A stretch of DNA of 60,390 bases from an uncultured Bacteroidota bacterium (GTDB lineage: Bacteria > Bacteroidota > Bacteroidia > Chitinophagales > LD1): NCBI GenBank assembly GCA_903919075.1, contig CAIXGR010000090.1:1-60390 (forward strand). Reading direction: 5' to 3'. Of the stretch, positions 33,070 through 41,770 are shown piece by piece (positions within the stretch are counted from its first letter, which is position 1; the number at the start of each line of letters is the position of its first letter). Under the pieces are notes generated by a model, which saw nothing but the letters and a program-made list of their open reading frames with translations, was not told the origin of the DNA and did no database searches. The position numbers and the translations under genes were made by a program.

Positions 33070-35121
33070 CTATTCGTTTTCGTAAATAAGCTTGCCATCC
33101 AGCTCACCAATAATCTTAAATTCCGTTCTGCGGTTCAGTTGATGGCAAGGGCAGTCTCCACTTTGGTCATTAGGACAATCTGGATATTTTGAGCAATCCT
33201 CAATAGGCTTAGTTTTGCCATAGCCCTTTGCAGTAATTCTGTCTTTTCGAATACCCCTGTCGTTAATCAAATAATTAGCACAGCTCTCAGCCCGTTTTTG
33301 CGATAACACAAGATTATATTGATCGGAGCCTCTTGCATCGGTATGCGAACTCAATTCAATAATTATGGTCGGGTTTTCTTTTAAGAGATTGTAAAGTGTA
33401 TCCAAGGTTGCTTTTGATTCTGTACGCAAGTCCGATTTATCAAAATCATAGTAGATATTACTAAGACGGTAGGCTTTATTCTTCTCCAGTTTTTTAAGAT
33501 ATATATCAACTGTAAGCGTATCACTTTTTGAGGCAGACTGAGTGCTGAAATTTTGAGAAGCTGTAAAGTAGCCATCTTTTGAACCGGTAAGCTTGTACAG
33601 TTTTTGTGCCTTTAAACTAAAAAAGTAAGGCATTTCTTTATTTGATGTGTCGCTGTTTATTACCAAGTCGGCTTCACTTACGTTATCACTACGCAACGAA
33701 AGGTTAACTGCAGCACCTTCAATAGTTTCTTTAGTAGCATCGTCAATTACATGTCCCTTTACCGCCAGGTATATTTTTTGTTGGTATTGATATTCGAAAA
33801 TATCATCGCAGCAGGTTTTCCCTCTTACCGAAAAAATTCCTGGCCGGTTTGAAACCAAATATCCGTCTTCGCTGTTTTTACCATACCGGTAGTAATAATC
33901 ATTACAAGGCGAGTTAAACGGCGCTCCTAGATTTTCAGGCGTATTATTAAACTTACCCGATGCATCGCTTTGCGACTTGAAAACATCAAACCCTCCCATA
34001 CTTATCCAGCCATCGCTACTAAAAAACAAAGTATTGGTTTTCGAATCATAAAAAGGAGTTACCTCATCCCTATCGGTATTAATTTTATTGCCCGCGTTTT
34101 TAGGTGCCGCAAATTCTCCATTTTTATTCATGGTGGAATACCATATATCCCTGCCGCCTTTTCCCCCTTCACGGTCCGAAACAAAATATAACACTTCGTG
34201 TCCGTTACCGGCTTTAGCCAGACTAGGTTGTGTATTGGTAACGCCCTTCATGTTTATTTCACTACTTAAAGGTTTGCCTTCGCTCCATTCTACGCCGTTT
34301 AACTGGCTCATATATATGTCGCAATCGGGCCTTAGCAAACCCCCATCGCATATAGTGTATAAAAATTTAGTGCCATCACTGTTAAACGAGCCATTCGAAA
34401 TATGCTTACCGGGTTTACTGAAAGTTTTTATTTGCTCGGCTGGTGCATAAGTATCGCCGCTTACTTTGCTGGTGTACATTTTCATTAGCGCTCCATCTTT
34501 CTTAGCATCGCTTCTATCAGGCTGCATCCATAAAACAGTATCGGAATGTATAGAAGCAAAATATAATATATCGTCTCTAAATGCAGGTGCCTGGTCGGCA
34601 TAATTCGAATTTACCTCTCTGCCCAAATGGTTTAATTTTATGGAAGGATCAGCCTTTGCTTCTCTTATCGCAAAGTTGCAACCATCGCCTTCTACGCGCG
34701 CCCATTTTTTCTTTTGCACAGCATCAGGAGCTTGGTATACTTTGGCGAAGCGCTTAAAAATAGGTATAGCCTCAGTATACTTGCCTTGCATTTTCGTACA
34801 TACACCTGCGTAGTATAACGCCATGGCATTATTAGTTGAATCTGCTTTATATTCGCGCTGAAAATAGGTTGCAGCTTTTTCATAATCCCGCGCTTCAAAA
34901 AACGACTGCGCAAGATTGTATAATACAGATTTATCAGTCGAATCGTTCTCCAGTATTTTCAGGTAAAGGTCGGCGGCCGAAAAAATGCTTCCTGCTTTAA
35001 ACGCCTCATCGGCTTCCTTTTTATAAAGCTTCTTATTGAATTTCCCATCGCCCATTGCAAAGCCAGAGACTGTAACCAGTGTGAATGAAAAAAGTAAAAA
35101 CAGGGGTGTAAGTAATCTCAT
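33070..35121 (-). CDS. PorE-like OmpA family protein (TPR, propeller, OmpA)
   Basis: A 683-residue envelope protein in four parts: signal peptide (1-22); TPR-like helices (about 30-150, including YNLAQSFFEARDYEKAATYF); PD40/beta-propeller blades (about 185-430, with FSSDGW, YFVSDREGGKGGRDIWYST and similar); a carboxypeptidase-regulatory-like domain (about 445-535, KGHVIDDATKETIEGAAVNL); and a C-terminal OmpA peptidoglycan-binding domain (about 560-680, YYDFDKSDLR ... SHTDARGSDQYNLVLSQKRAE). The order equals that of PorE of the type IX secretion system, although no lipobox is visible. It probably ties the secretion machinery or its cargo to peptidoglycan. It is 38 bases from the PorP/SprF gene upstream. 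Confidence 0.87.
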   Translation of the reverse strand: MRLLTPLFLLFSFTLVTVSGFAMGDGKFNKKLYKKEADEAFKAGSIFSAADLYLKILENDSTDKSVLYNLAQSFFEARDYEKAATYFQREYKADSTNNAMALYYAGVCTKMQGKYTEAIPIFKRFAKVYQAPDAVQKKKWARVEGDGCNFAIREAKADPSIKLNHLGREVNSNYADQAPAFRDDILYFASIHSDTVLWMQPDRSDAKKDGALMKMYTSKVSGDTYAPAEQIKTFSKPGKHISNGSFNSDGTKFLYTICDGGLLRPDCDIYMSQLNGVEWSEGKPLSSEINMKGVTNTQPSLAKAGNGHEVLYFVSDREGGKGGRDIWYSTMNKNGEFAAPKNAGNKINTDRDEVTPFYDSKTNTLFFSSDGWISMGGFDVFKSQSDASGKFNNTPENLGAPFNSPCNDYYYRYGKNSEDGYLVSNRPGIFSVRGKTCCDDIFEYQYQQKIYLAVKGHVIDDATKETIEGAAVNLSLRSDNVSEADLVINSDTSNKEMPYFFSLKAQKLYKLTGSKDGYFTASQNFSTQSASKSDTLTVDIYLKKLEKNKAYRLSNIYYDFDKSDLRTESKATLDTLYNLLKENPTIIIELSSHTDARGSDQYNLVLSQKRAESCANYLINDRGIRKDRITAKGYGKTKPIEDCSKYPDCPNDQSGDCPCHQLNRRTEFKIIGELDGKLIYENE

Positions 35122-35159
35122 TTTCTATTTAATCATTATCAAATCATCTATATAAAAAA

Positions 35160-36188
35160 CTACATCATTGGGCATGGCACCAGCACCGGATAATTAAGTG
35201 TTTTGGTTTTAATAATACCGGTGTATATAATTGCTATTTCAAATCCACCCCTGCCGCTGGTGGCGGCATTAAGCTTAGATGTATTTATATCGTACGCAAA
35301 CATGGCCCTAAATTTATAATACTCTAACCCGGCCGAAATAATTGCAGCATCCTTGGCAGTGGCCCTATACCAGCCACCCAGGCTTGCCACAAACTCCGAC
35401 TGTGCAGTTTGCACATGGTACTCAAACGCTGCACCAAAATTAGCTTCCTGCGCCTTATTCTGATATTGATAAATGAAATTAGGCGATATATAAAACTGCT
35501 TAGTTACTTTAATATGTATGCCTTCGCTAACTACAAATCGGCTTGCCAGTTTAGCATTCTGGCCCAAAAAAGATTGTTTGGGCGATACTATATGAAATAC
35601 CGAAAAACCGGTCATAAAGCCAACAACATCTTTAATGGTTGATTGCTCAAGAATACCGGCGTGGAGATCGAAATAACCGAAACTTGATTTTGAAATATTT
35701 TCGCTACTTGTTGAAGGGTCAAAATTAGTAACACCCTGTGCCAGTTGTGTTGGGAAACTTAGCCCCTGCCAGTTTAAACTCATTTGAGTATATGCACCTT
35801 GTATGCCTAAGCCAATAAAATGCTTATGGTTTTTATCAAGTCCTTTGTGAAACGCTGCCGATAAAATGGCGTTAGTAGTAGATAACTTACCATCGCCCGA
35901 TTTATCAGTTACTAGCTGCGCCCCAACTCCGAAAATATCGTTTTTAAGCAGGTTTTGAAGAATCTTTATATCGAACGAAGCGCCAAAGGTTTGATAGGGT
36001 GTTGAAATGCTTGACCATTGATTCCGGTAAATAGCTGCAGCCCTGTATGTACCCTCATTAACGCCAGTTAAAGCAGGATTAAGTGTAAGTGGGCAGGCGT
36101 AGAACATACTAAAGTGTATGTCTTGCGCAGGCAAACTCAACGCGCTTAAAATCAATGCCAAAATATAAATGCGGGTAAAGTTTTTCAA
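35160..36188 (-). CDS. PorP/SprF family T9SS outer-membrane protein
   Basis: A 342-residue protein with signal peptide (1-21, LSLPAQ), then the family opening DIHFSMFYACPLTLNPALTGVNEGTYRAAAIYRNQWSSI. The rest is a beta-barrel, ending in FRAMFAYDINTSKL and GGFEIAIIYTG. PorP/SprF proteins are needed to export type B T9SS cargo such as SprB, so the two large cargo genes downstream are its probable clients. The start codon is TTG at 36188: no in-frame ATG lies upstream, and the next ATG falls beyond the signal peptide. It is the first gene of the cassette, about 80 bases downstream of a good promoter box. Confidence 0.92.
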   Translation of the reverse strand: MKNFTRIYILALILSALSLPAQDIHFSMFYACPLTLNPALTGVNEGTYRAAAIYRNQWSSISTPYQTFGASFDIKILQNLLKNDIFGVGAQLVTDKSGDGKLSTTNAILSAAFHKGLDKNHKHFIGLGIQGAYTQMSLNWQGLSFPTQLAQGVTNFDPSTSSENISKSSFGYFDLHAGILEQSTIKDVVGFMTGFSVFHIVSPKQSFLGQNAKLASRFVVSEGIHIKVTKQFYISPNFIYQYQNKAQEANFGAAFEYHVQTAQSEFVASLGGWYRATAKDAAIISAGLEYYKFRAMFAYDINTSKLNAATSGRGGFEIAIIYTGIIKTKTLNYPVLVPCPMM

Positions 36189-36265
36189 TATGCTTTTATT
36201 GATTACAATAAAATTAAGAAAAAGTCGCGGTTAGCAAAAAATAGGGTACTTTTTTATTCACACCC

Positions 36266-36273
36266 CAAATATA
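36266..36273 (-). promoter_or_regulatory. -7 promoter box of the T9SS cassette
   Basis: The minus strand reads TATATTTG, a perfect -7 match, in the 104-base space between the RNA methyltransferase stop and the PorP/SprF start. The leader would be about 70 nt. No clear -33 TTTG is seen. Confidence 0.45.
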
Positions 36274-36292
36274 GGCATCTATGACTTTGCCT

Positions 36293-37528
36293 TTACGCTT
36301 TTATCAGTTTGGCTATATAGAAGCCATCAAAACCCGTTTTTGATGCTGAAACTTTCTTTTCCTCCAATAACTTAAATATGCCATTATTTTTTTTGATAAA
36401 ATTTCTCACCTGTAACTCATTTTCAGCAGCCAGAATGCTACAAGTAGAGTAAACCAGTATACCACCAGGCTTTAACAATGGTGCATACCTTTCAAGTATT
36501 TGAGATTGTGTTTTAATAAGCACCTCTATAAACTGTAAAGACATACTCCATTTAGCATCGGGCTTTCTTCTTAACACACCCAAGCCGGAACATGGTACAT
36601 CCAACAAAATTCTATCGGCCAGTATAAACGAACGGCGTTGAAAGTAAGCCTCTAACTGTTCTATCATTAGAGTCTCGATAATTGAGGTGCCGGAACGTGC
36701 GGCACGTATACTTAGCTGTTTTAGCTTATTTTCATTTACATCAACTGCCAGTATTTTTCCCTCATTCTTCATAGCGGCTGCAATATGAATTGTTTTGCCA
36801 CCGGCACCGGCACAGCCATCTATTACATACATGCCCGGCTCAACGGTTAGCATCGGCGCTACTAATTGCGATGACACATCTTGCACTTCGAACAAACCAT
36901 TTAAATACGCTGCATTGCGCTTTAAATTTTTCTTGGTGTCAATTATCAAAGCATCGGGTGCAAGCTCAGTATCATAACTTGTAATTCCTTCGGCTGTTAA
37001 AATATTTTGCAAAGCGTTTTTATCAGTTTTAAGTGTATTAACCCGTATGCTAAGTTTTGCCTGTGTATTAAGCGCTGCAATTTCAGTTTCCCAATTTTCG
37101 CCCAACACCTTTTCGCCAAGTTCATCCAGCCAGTCTGGTATTGATTCGCGAATTTTTCTAATGCTCTGCGCTTCCTTATACCGGCTCAAACATTCTTCTC
37201 TATTCAAACCCGAAAATTCATCCCATGCAGGTAATTCAAAATTTTCGAGCAATAATTTCATCCCCAACATTTTCCAAATCCATGGCTCCTCTCCTGTTTC
37301 TTCATTACAGCAAAACGCGTACAATCTTTTATAGCGTATAATGTTGTAAATATTTTCTGCAATAAAATTTCTATCGCGCGCACCCCAGCTTTTATTGCTT
37401 TGCAATAAATGGCTAACGGTTAAATCGGCTTGGTTACGTTCAATTAATATTCTTTTTAAACCGGCAATAATTGCCAGTGCCAGATTACGATGAATTTTCA
37501 TTTTTGGTTTGGGTTCGGTTTCGAGCAT
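36293..37528 (-). CDS. RsmB-like rRNA (cytosine-C5) methyltransferase
   Basis: A 411-residue NOL1/NOP2/Sun family enzyme. After an N-terminal helical domain (about 1-150, NusB-like region typical of RsmB), the methyltransferase core has VSSQLVAPML, the SAM loop VIDGCAGAGGKTIHIAAAM, DRILLDVPCSGLGVLRRKPDAKW (motif IV with one catalytic Cys) and LVYSTCSILAAENE (motif VI with the other Cys). It should methylate a 16S rRNA cytosine, RsmB-like by length. Other Bacteroidota annotate it RsmB or RsmF, and the site is not fixed by sequence. The ATG at 37528 is taken; 37501 is an alternative. Only 3 bases separate it from the next gene. Confidence 0.87.
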   Translation of the reverse strand: MLETEPKPKMKIHRNLALAIIAGLKRILIERNQADLTVSHLLQSNKSWGARDRNFIAENIYNIIRYKRLYAFCCNEETGEEPWIWKMLGMKLLLENFELPAWDEFSGLNREECLSRYKEAQSIRKIRESIPDWLDELGEKVLGENWETEIAALNTQAKLSIRVNTLKTDKNALQNILTAEGITSYDTELAPDALIIDTKKNLKRNAAYLNGLFEVQDVSSQLVAPMLTVEPGMYVIDGCAGAGGKTIHIAAAMKNEGKILAVDVNENKLKQLSIRAARSGTSIIETLMIEQLEAYFQRRSFILADRILLDVPCSGLGVLRRKPDAKWSMSLQFIEVLIKTQSQILERYAPLLKPGGILVYSTCSILAAENELQVRNFIKKNNGIFKLLEEKKVSASKTGFDGFYIAKLIKA

Positions 37529-37531
37529 ATT

Positions 37532-39796
37532 TTATTTTATAACCAAAACTTTGCCCTTATAAGTTTTGCCTGCGTTTACAATTCTAATAACATAAAAACC
37601 ATTGCTAAGACCTGAAACATTGATTACAATTTTGTTGTTTTGTAAGGTAACATCTGCCCTGGCTTTTTGGCCTAATATATCTATTACCTCAGTATATGGA
37701 TTAACCAATTCAGTATTATCAATAGAACATGTAAAATATTCTGAAGATGGGTTAGGATAAATTCGAAACGTCTTATCAGGCGTTTGTATTTGAGTTGTAT
37801 ATATATCCCACGCCGAATCGGAATACATCATCAAACCACCTGCTGAATTACCCACCAAATATTCCAGATTACCATCGTTATTTATATCGGCAATACTAAT
37901 TGTAGCATTGGCGCCTGAGTAATGGCCCAAAAAATCACTATCAATGAGTGTAAAAGAGCCGGTGTCTAATTTTGCTGGATCAATGTCGTATTCAAAAATT
38001 ATTCCGCGTATCGAGCCTACAAATAGTTTCATTTTACCCGATGCATCTTTCATAATAAAAGGTTGGCTAAAACAACCGTACAGAAATTGTTCTTCACAAA
38101 CATCTATTCCCCCAAAATTGTGGTTAGCATTATTATTGCTGAAATGCGGATTGTTTTTCGTACCGGTGTTTCGGTAATATACAAGGTGTCCATCATCCCC
38201 TCCTACTATAAGGTCATTCAAAGAATCCCCGTTAACATCATAAATAAAAGGAGCAGCATAACCGGTTACATGCAAACTATCAAAATGCGGCATTGTCATG
38301 GCCGGGTACGAAGATGATGTTGTTCCCGTGTTTTTAAAATAATATAAAAAACCATCAGCCGCACCTATTATAAGGTCGGCCTTTCCATCGCCATCCAAAT
38401 CGCCAAAGGTGGGGCTCATGCCCAACAGTCCGTAATTACTAAAGTTATTATAATCTAATGTTACCTCTGTAAATTTGGGTTCGGTTGAATTACCGGTATT
38501 TTGATAATAAGCCAATGAAGATTGATATTGATTAGGCCCAGATGATTGATAGTAACCATAATTGCCAACAATAATATCCATCAATCCATCGCCATTAAAA
38601 TCGTAAAACACACCGCGCGAATTAGTCCCAAAATCAAGCATGTGATGGACAAGGAATGAATCATTTTGATACTCGAACCAACAAGTGGTATCACCGGTAC
38701 TTTTAAAATACATTACATTTTTTGTGTTCCGTGAATTTCCGCTGGCATAGTCATACGGCGCATAAACATTAGGCGCCATTAATATATCATCCAACCCGTC
38801 GCCATTTATATCCACACCGTAAGCAGCAGGATATGAAGGCATAAGCATAGGAACGCCACATGGTGGAAAAATAGAATCCCATTCACAGATATATCCCAAT
38901 GAATCTTCCCTACCACCGCAATTTCGTAATAAAAATAAATCGTTGTATCCTACATTTCCATTTAGCAAATCAATATCATGGTACACCGGGTCAACAAAAG
39001 CATAAATACTGTTCCCGGAATGCCTTGGGCTGCCGTTATTTTGATTATGTGGCAGAACACCGGTTACACAATTACTGGTTATAGGATTTATATTTAAAGT
39101 AATAGAGTTACTGCTTATATTTTGCGCAGCAGCACCCCAACAACTGGTAATTAATCTATATTTAAGTGAATCTACATTATATGCCGGGTTACCGATGTTT
39201 TCAATCGTCTGATTTTCGTAATAACTAATTGTACCTCCAAAAATATCATAGGTCAGTACGTCAAGGTCGCCATCGCCATTTACATCAGTAAAAACCGGAA
39301 TGTCTGTTATTGTTGTGTAAATATTTGTAGTAAACGGTGGATATATATATTTTAAAAACGGAGCAACCGTATCGAAATGCAGCAACCCGTTAATTATATC
39401 TCCTTTCATTACAAGCGTACCCAAACCCGTAGACGTAAATAAATCCGGAATACCATCGTGATTGTAATCTCGTATTAACGCCCAATTGCGCATACTTGAA
39501 GGAAATAAATCTTCGTATTGCGGAGCATAGGTATACATATTGTCCGCATAGCCGCCATTGCCCAAATAGGTTAATACCTTCCCGCTAACTCTATCAAAAA
39601 CAAACAAATCAGGTATACTATCACCGTTTAGGTTGCATACCGAAAACTGTGGCGAATCCATGCCCCCTGTCCAAGGGTCGCGCATTTGCAGTCCGTTTCT
39701 ATCGACCGGTATGCTGATAACGCGATGTTTGGCGGATTGGGCATTCAGTCCATTTACCATTGCAATAAGACTAACAAAAAGAAACAAACGATTCAC
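37532..39796 (-). CDS. FG-GAP/VCBS-repeat protein with type A T9SS sorting domain
   Basis: A 754-residue exported protein. It has a signal peptide (1-19, VNGLNAQ), then FG-GAP/VCBS repeats with Ca-binding DxNxDGxxD loops: DVNGDGDLDVL, DINGDGLDDIL, DFNGDGLMDII, DLDGDGKADLI, DVNGDSLNDLI and DINNDGNLEYL, forming an integrin-like propeller. The C-terminal type A sorting domain (about 675-754) has FRIYPNPSSEYFTCSI and GLSNGFYVIRI with a final KGKVLVIK. The protein is secreted by T9SS and anchored at the surface or released. Ca-dependent binding of glycans or other surfaces is likely, but the ligand is unknown. Confidence 0.9.
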   Translation of the reverse strand: MNRLFLFVSLIAMVNGLNAQSAKHRVISIPVDRNGLQMRDPWTGGMDSPQFSVCNLNGDSIPDLFVFDRVSGKVLTYLGNGGYADNMYTYAPQYEDLFPSSMRNWALIRDYNHDGIPDLFTSTGLGTLVMKGDIINGLLHFDTVAPFLKYIYPPFTTNIYTTITDIPVFTDVNGDGDLDVLTYDIFGGTISYYENQTIENIGNPAYNVDSLKYRLITSCWGAAAQNISSNSITLNINPITSNCVTGVLPHNQNNGSPRHSGNSIYAFVDPVYHDIDLLNGNVGYNDLFLLRNCGGREDSLGYICEWDSIFPPCGVPMLMPSYPAAYGVDINGDGLDDILMAPNVYAPYDYASGNSRNTKNVMYFKSTGDTTCWFEYQNDSFLVHHMLDFGTNSRGVFYDFNGDGLMDIIVGNYGYYQSSGPNQYQSSLAYYQNTGNSTEPKFTEVTLDYNNFSNYGLLGMSPTFGDLDGDGKADLIIGAADGFLYYFKNTGTTSSSYPAMTMPHFDSLHVTGYAAPFIYDVNGDSLNDLIVGGDDGHLVYYRNTGTKNNPHFSNNNANHNFGGIDVCEEQFLYGCFSQPFIMKDASGKMKLFVGSIRGIIFEYDIDPAKLDTGSFTLIDSDFLGHYSGANATISIADINNDGNLEYLVGNSAGGLMMYSDSAWDIYTTQIQTPDKTFRIYPNPSSEYFTCSIDNTELVNPYTEVIDILGQKARADVTLQNNKIVINVSGLSNGFYVIRIVNAGKTYKGKVLVIK

Positions 39797-39936
39797 CTTT
39801 CAAAAGTGGTGAATTAATCGATATTAAAGAATAAATTATTGTGAAAGGATTTAAATGTTAGACGTGGCTGCGCTTTGTCGACAACCTATCAAATACAATA
39901 CACAACAATTTTAGAAATAATAATATACCATGCTTT

Positions 39937-39954
39937 CAAATTTATTTAAATTTG
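39937..39954. promoter_or_regulatory. Palindromic back-to-back -7 boxes between divergent T9SS genes
   Basis: CAAATTTA-TT-TAAATTTG is a perfect 8-bp inverted repeat. The right arm is TAAATTTG, a -7 box for the plus-strand gene starting 8 bases later (39962). The left arm reads the same on the minus strand, pointing at the VCBS gene that starts at 39796. The spacing to -33 is poorly matched on both sides. Confidence 0.45.
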
Positions 39955-39961
39955 AAATGAA

Positions 39962-41020
39962 ATGTTCAAGAAAATAATCCCCCTGTTTTTTGTTTTGTTG
40001 TGTTATGCATATAAAATGTCCATAGCAGGAGGGCTCTGTAATCTATCTTTTACCGATTCAGTAACACAATTATGCACTGCACCGGGCCTCGTTAGTTTCT
40101 CTACAACAGTTTTATCATCTAATGGTCCGGTTTCTTTTGTATGGAACTTTGGCGATACATCTTTAATATCGCAAGAGCCTAATCCGGAGCACAGCTATTC
40201 TTCCTTTACAACTTATCATTGTCAGGTTATTGGAACAGATACTGCTGATTGCAGTGATACAATTAATAACACTATTGTAATTTATGGAATGCCGGTAGCC
40301 AACTTTGATGGGGACACTACTTTTCAACCATGCCCACCTTTTACGGTGCCGTTTATTAATAACAGTACAAATGCTACAAGATATTTATGGCGATTCGAGG
40401 ATTACGGTTATACAGACACTAGTATCCATGCAAACCCGATTCATTTTTATTTTTTCCCTGGAACATATGCCGTTACATTAATTGCTTATAACCATATAGG
40501 ATGTGCAGATACGCTTTCCATCCCTGATGCTATTCGTCTTCGAGGCCCCAAAGGCCAATTTACCGTAGATAAAGATTCAGGAGCTGCGCCGATTACCATT
40601 CATATTTCAGCTACGTTCCAAGATGTTATGCATTTTGATTGTGGAGATAGTATTACATATTACAACCCGGGTACTTATTACCCAATATGCACGCTTACAG
40701 ATTCTTTAGGCTGTATGGTACAATATCCCGTTGATACTATTGTGGTTACTGGCATTGAGAGCGTATTAACTGTTCAAGATTCTCCCATAAAGACATATCC
40801 AAACCCAGTAAACGATAAGTTTATAATAGAAACCAATGATGTAACATTGAACAACGCAAGTGTGCAGTTGATTGACAATATTGGTAAAGGGATAAATGTA
40901 TCTTCTTCAATTACTGATAACAAAATATCATTTGATATCCGTGCTTTACTACCAGGCATGTATACAATTGCTATAAATACCAAGGGGAAAATCTACCGGC
41001 AAAAAATAATTAAGGAATAA
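39962..41020 (+). CDS. PKD-domain protein with type A T9SS sorting domain
   Basis: A 352-residue exported protein. It has a signal peptide (1-22, YKMSIAG); a PKD domain (about 35-110: GPVSFVWNFGDTSLISQEPNPEHSYSSFTTYHCQV); a second PKD-like unit (about 115-190, with YLWRFEDYG and HFYFFPGTYAVTLIAYNHIGCAD); and a type A sorting domain (about 265-352, IKTYPNPVNDKFIIET and LLPGMYTIAINTKGKIYRQKIIKE). It is the only T9SS cargo gene here on the plus strand, divergent from the VCBS gene and convergent with the DUF5683 gene, whose stop is 14 bases away. Its partner or target is unknown. Confidence 0.9.
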   Translation: MFKKIIPLFFVLLCYAYKMSIAGGLCNLSFTDSVTQLCTAPGLVSFSTTVLSSNGPVSFVWNFGDTSLISQEPNPEHSYSSFTTYHCQVIGTDTADCSDTINNTIVIYGMPVANFDGDTTFQPCPPFTVPFINNSTNATRYLWRFEDYGYTDTSIHANPIHFYFFPGTYAVTLIAYNHIGCADTLSIPDAIRLRGPKGQFTVDKDSGAAPITIHISATFQDVMHFDCGDSITYYNPGTYYPICTLTDSLGCMVQYPVDTIVVTGIESVLTVQDSPIKTYPNPVNDKFIIETNDVTLNNASVQLIDNIGKGINVSSSITDNKISFDIRALLPGMYTIAINTKGKIYRQKIIKE

Positions 41021-41034
41021 TTTTTTAGGTAACA

Positions 41035-41748
41035 TCAAAAATGCAAAGCGAAGGCCGCGCCTATACCTGGTGTGCCGTAGGGAGAACCGGAATTTATCAT
41101 TACAGGGTGCCAGCTTACGCTTAAATCATCTCGCATATTCCATTCGTACAAATGCGCATCTACTGCTGCATCAACAATGGTTAGCACATACCACACACCA
41201 ATACCAATTGCTGATATATCTACATACTTTTTGTAATAGTCGCGGTACTCTTTAAGCGAGGCAGGATCGGTAATACCTCCGTAGGAGGCATAAATATTAG
41301 GCACAATGGCTTCTTGCTGCCGGTAAGCGTCTCTATAGCCGTTAAAATTTTGCAGGCTAATATATAAGGCATACCCTAAGCCGCCGAAACCGGCATATAC
41401 TATAGGAATTTTCCAATAATGCTTATTATATGCCTGCCCCAAGCCCGGTAACACGGCTGAAAAAAGAGCGGCCTTTAATGGGCTGTGCCGCCCCTGTTTT
41501 TTTATTACCGATGCAGTTGAATCAGTATGTAAAGTATCTGTTGCAAAAACAGTATTATCATTTTTTTGAATATCTGTATTGCCAGTGTCGGTTGGTATAA
41601 TTGTATTTACCTGAGGGGTATCAGGCATAACACCCTGCGCAAAAGACTTAGATAAAGACAATAAAAAAAATGTAATTACAAAGAAAGAAAACCTTGAATT
41701 GCATATTGTTTGCAAACTGCATTGTATGTATTTCGGACTTTGGTCCAT
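41035..41748 (-). CDS. DUF5683 membrane protein next to parAB
   Basis: A 237-residue protein: signal peptide (about 1-38, ending LSLSKSFAQG), a Thr/Asp-rich linker, then a DUF5683 domain (about 85-237) with SPLKAALFSAVLPGLGQAYNKHYWKIPIVYAGFGGLGYAL, a second hydrophobic segment (IGIGVWYVLTIVDAAVDAHLYEWN) and GTPGIGAAFALHF. The ATG at 41748 is used because longer frames overlap the end of parB. ParA-ParB-DUF5683 is a common Bacteroidota gene order. The function is unknown; an envelope role linked to growth or division is possible. Confidence 0.82.
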   Translation of the reverse strand: MDQSPKYIQCSLQTICNSRFSFFVITFFLLSLSKSFAQGVMPDTPQVNTIIPTDTGNTDIQKNDNTVFATDTLHTDSTASVIKKQGRHSPLKAALFSAVLPGLGQAYNKHYWKIPIVYAGFGGLGYALYISLQNFNGYRDAYRQQEAIVPNIYASYGGITDPASLKEYRDYYKKYVDISAIGIGVWYVLTIVDAAVDAHLYEWNMRDDLSVSWHPVMINSGSPYGTPGIGAAFALHF

Positions 41749-41770
41749 GTATAGCGTAATATGGCTATTA

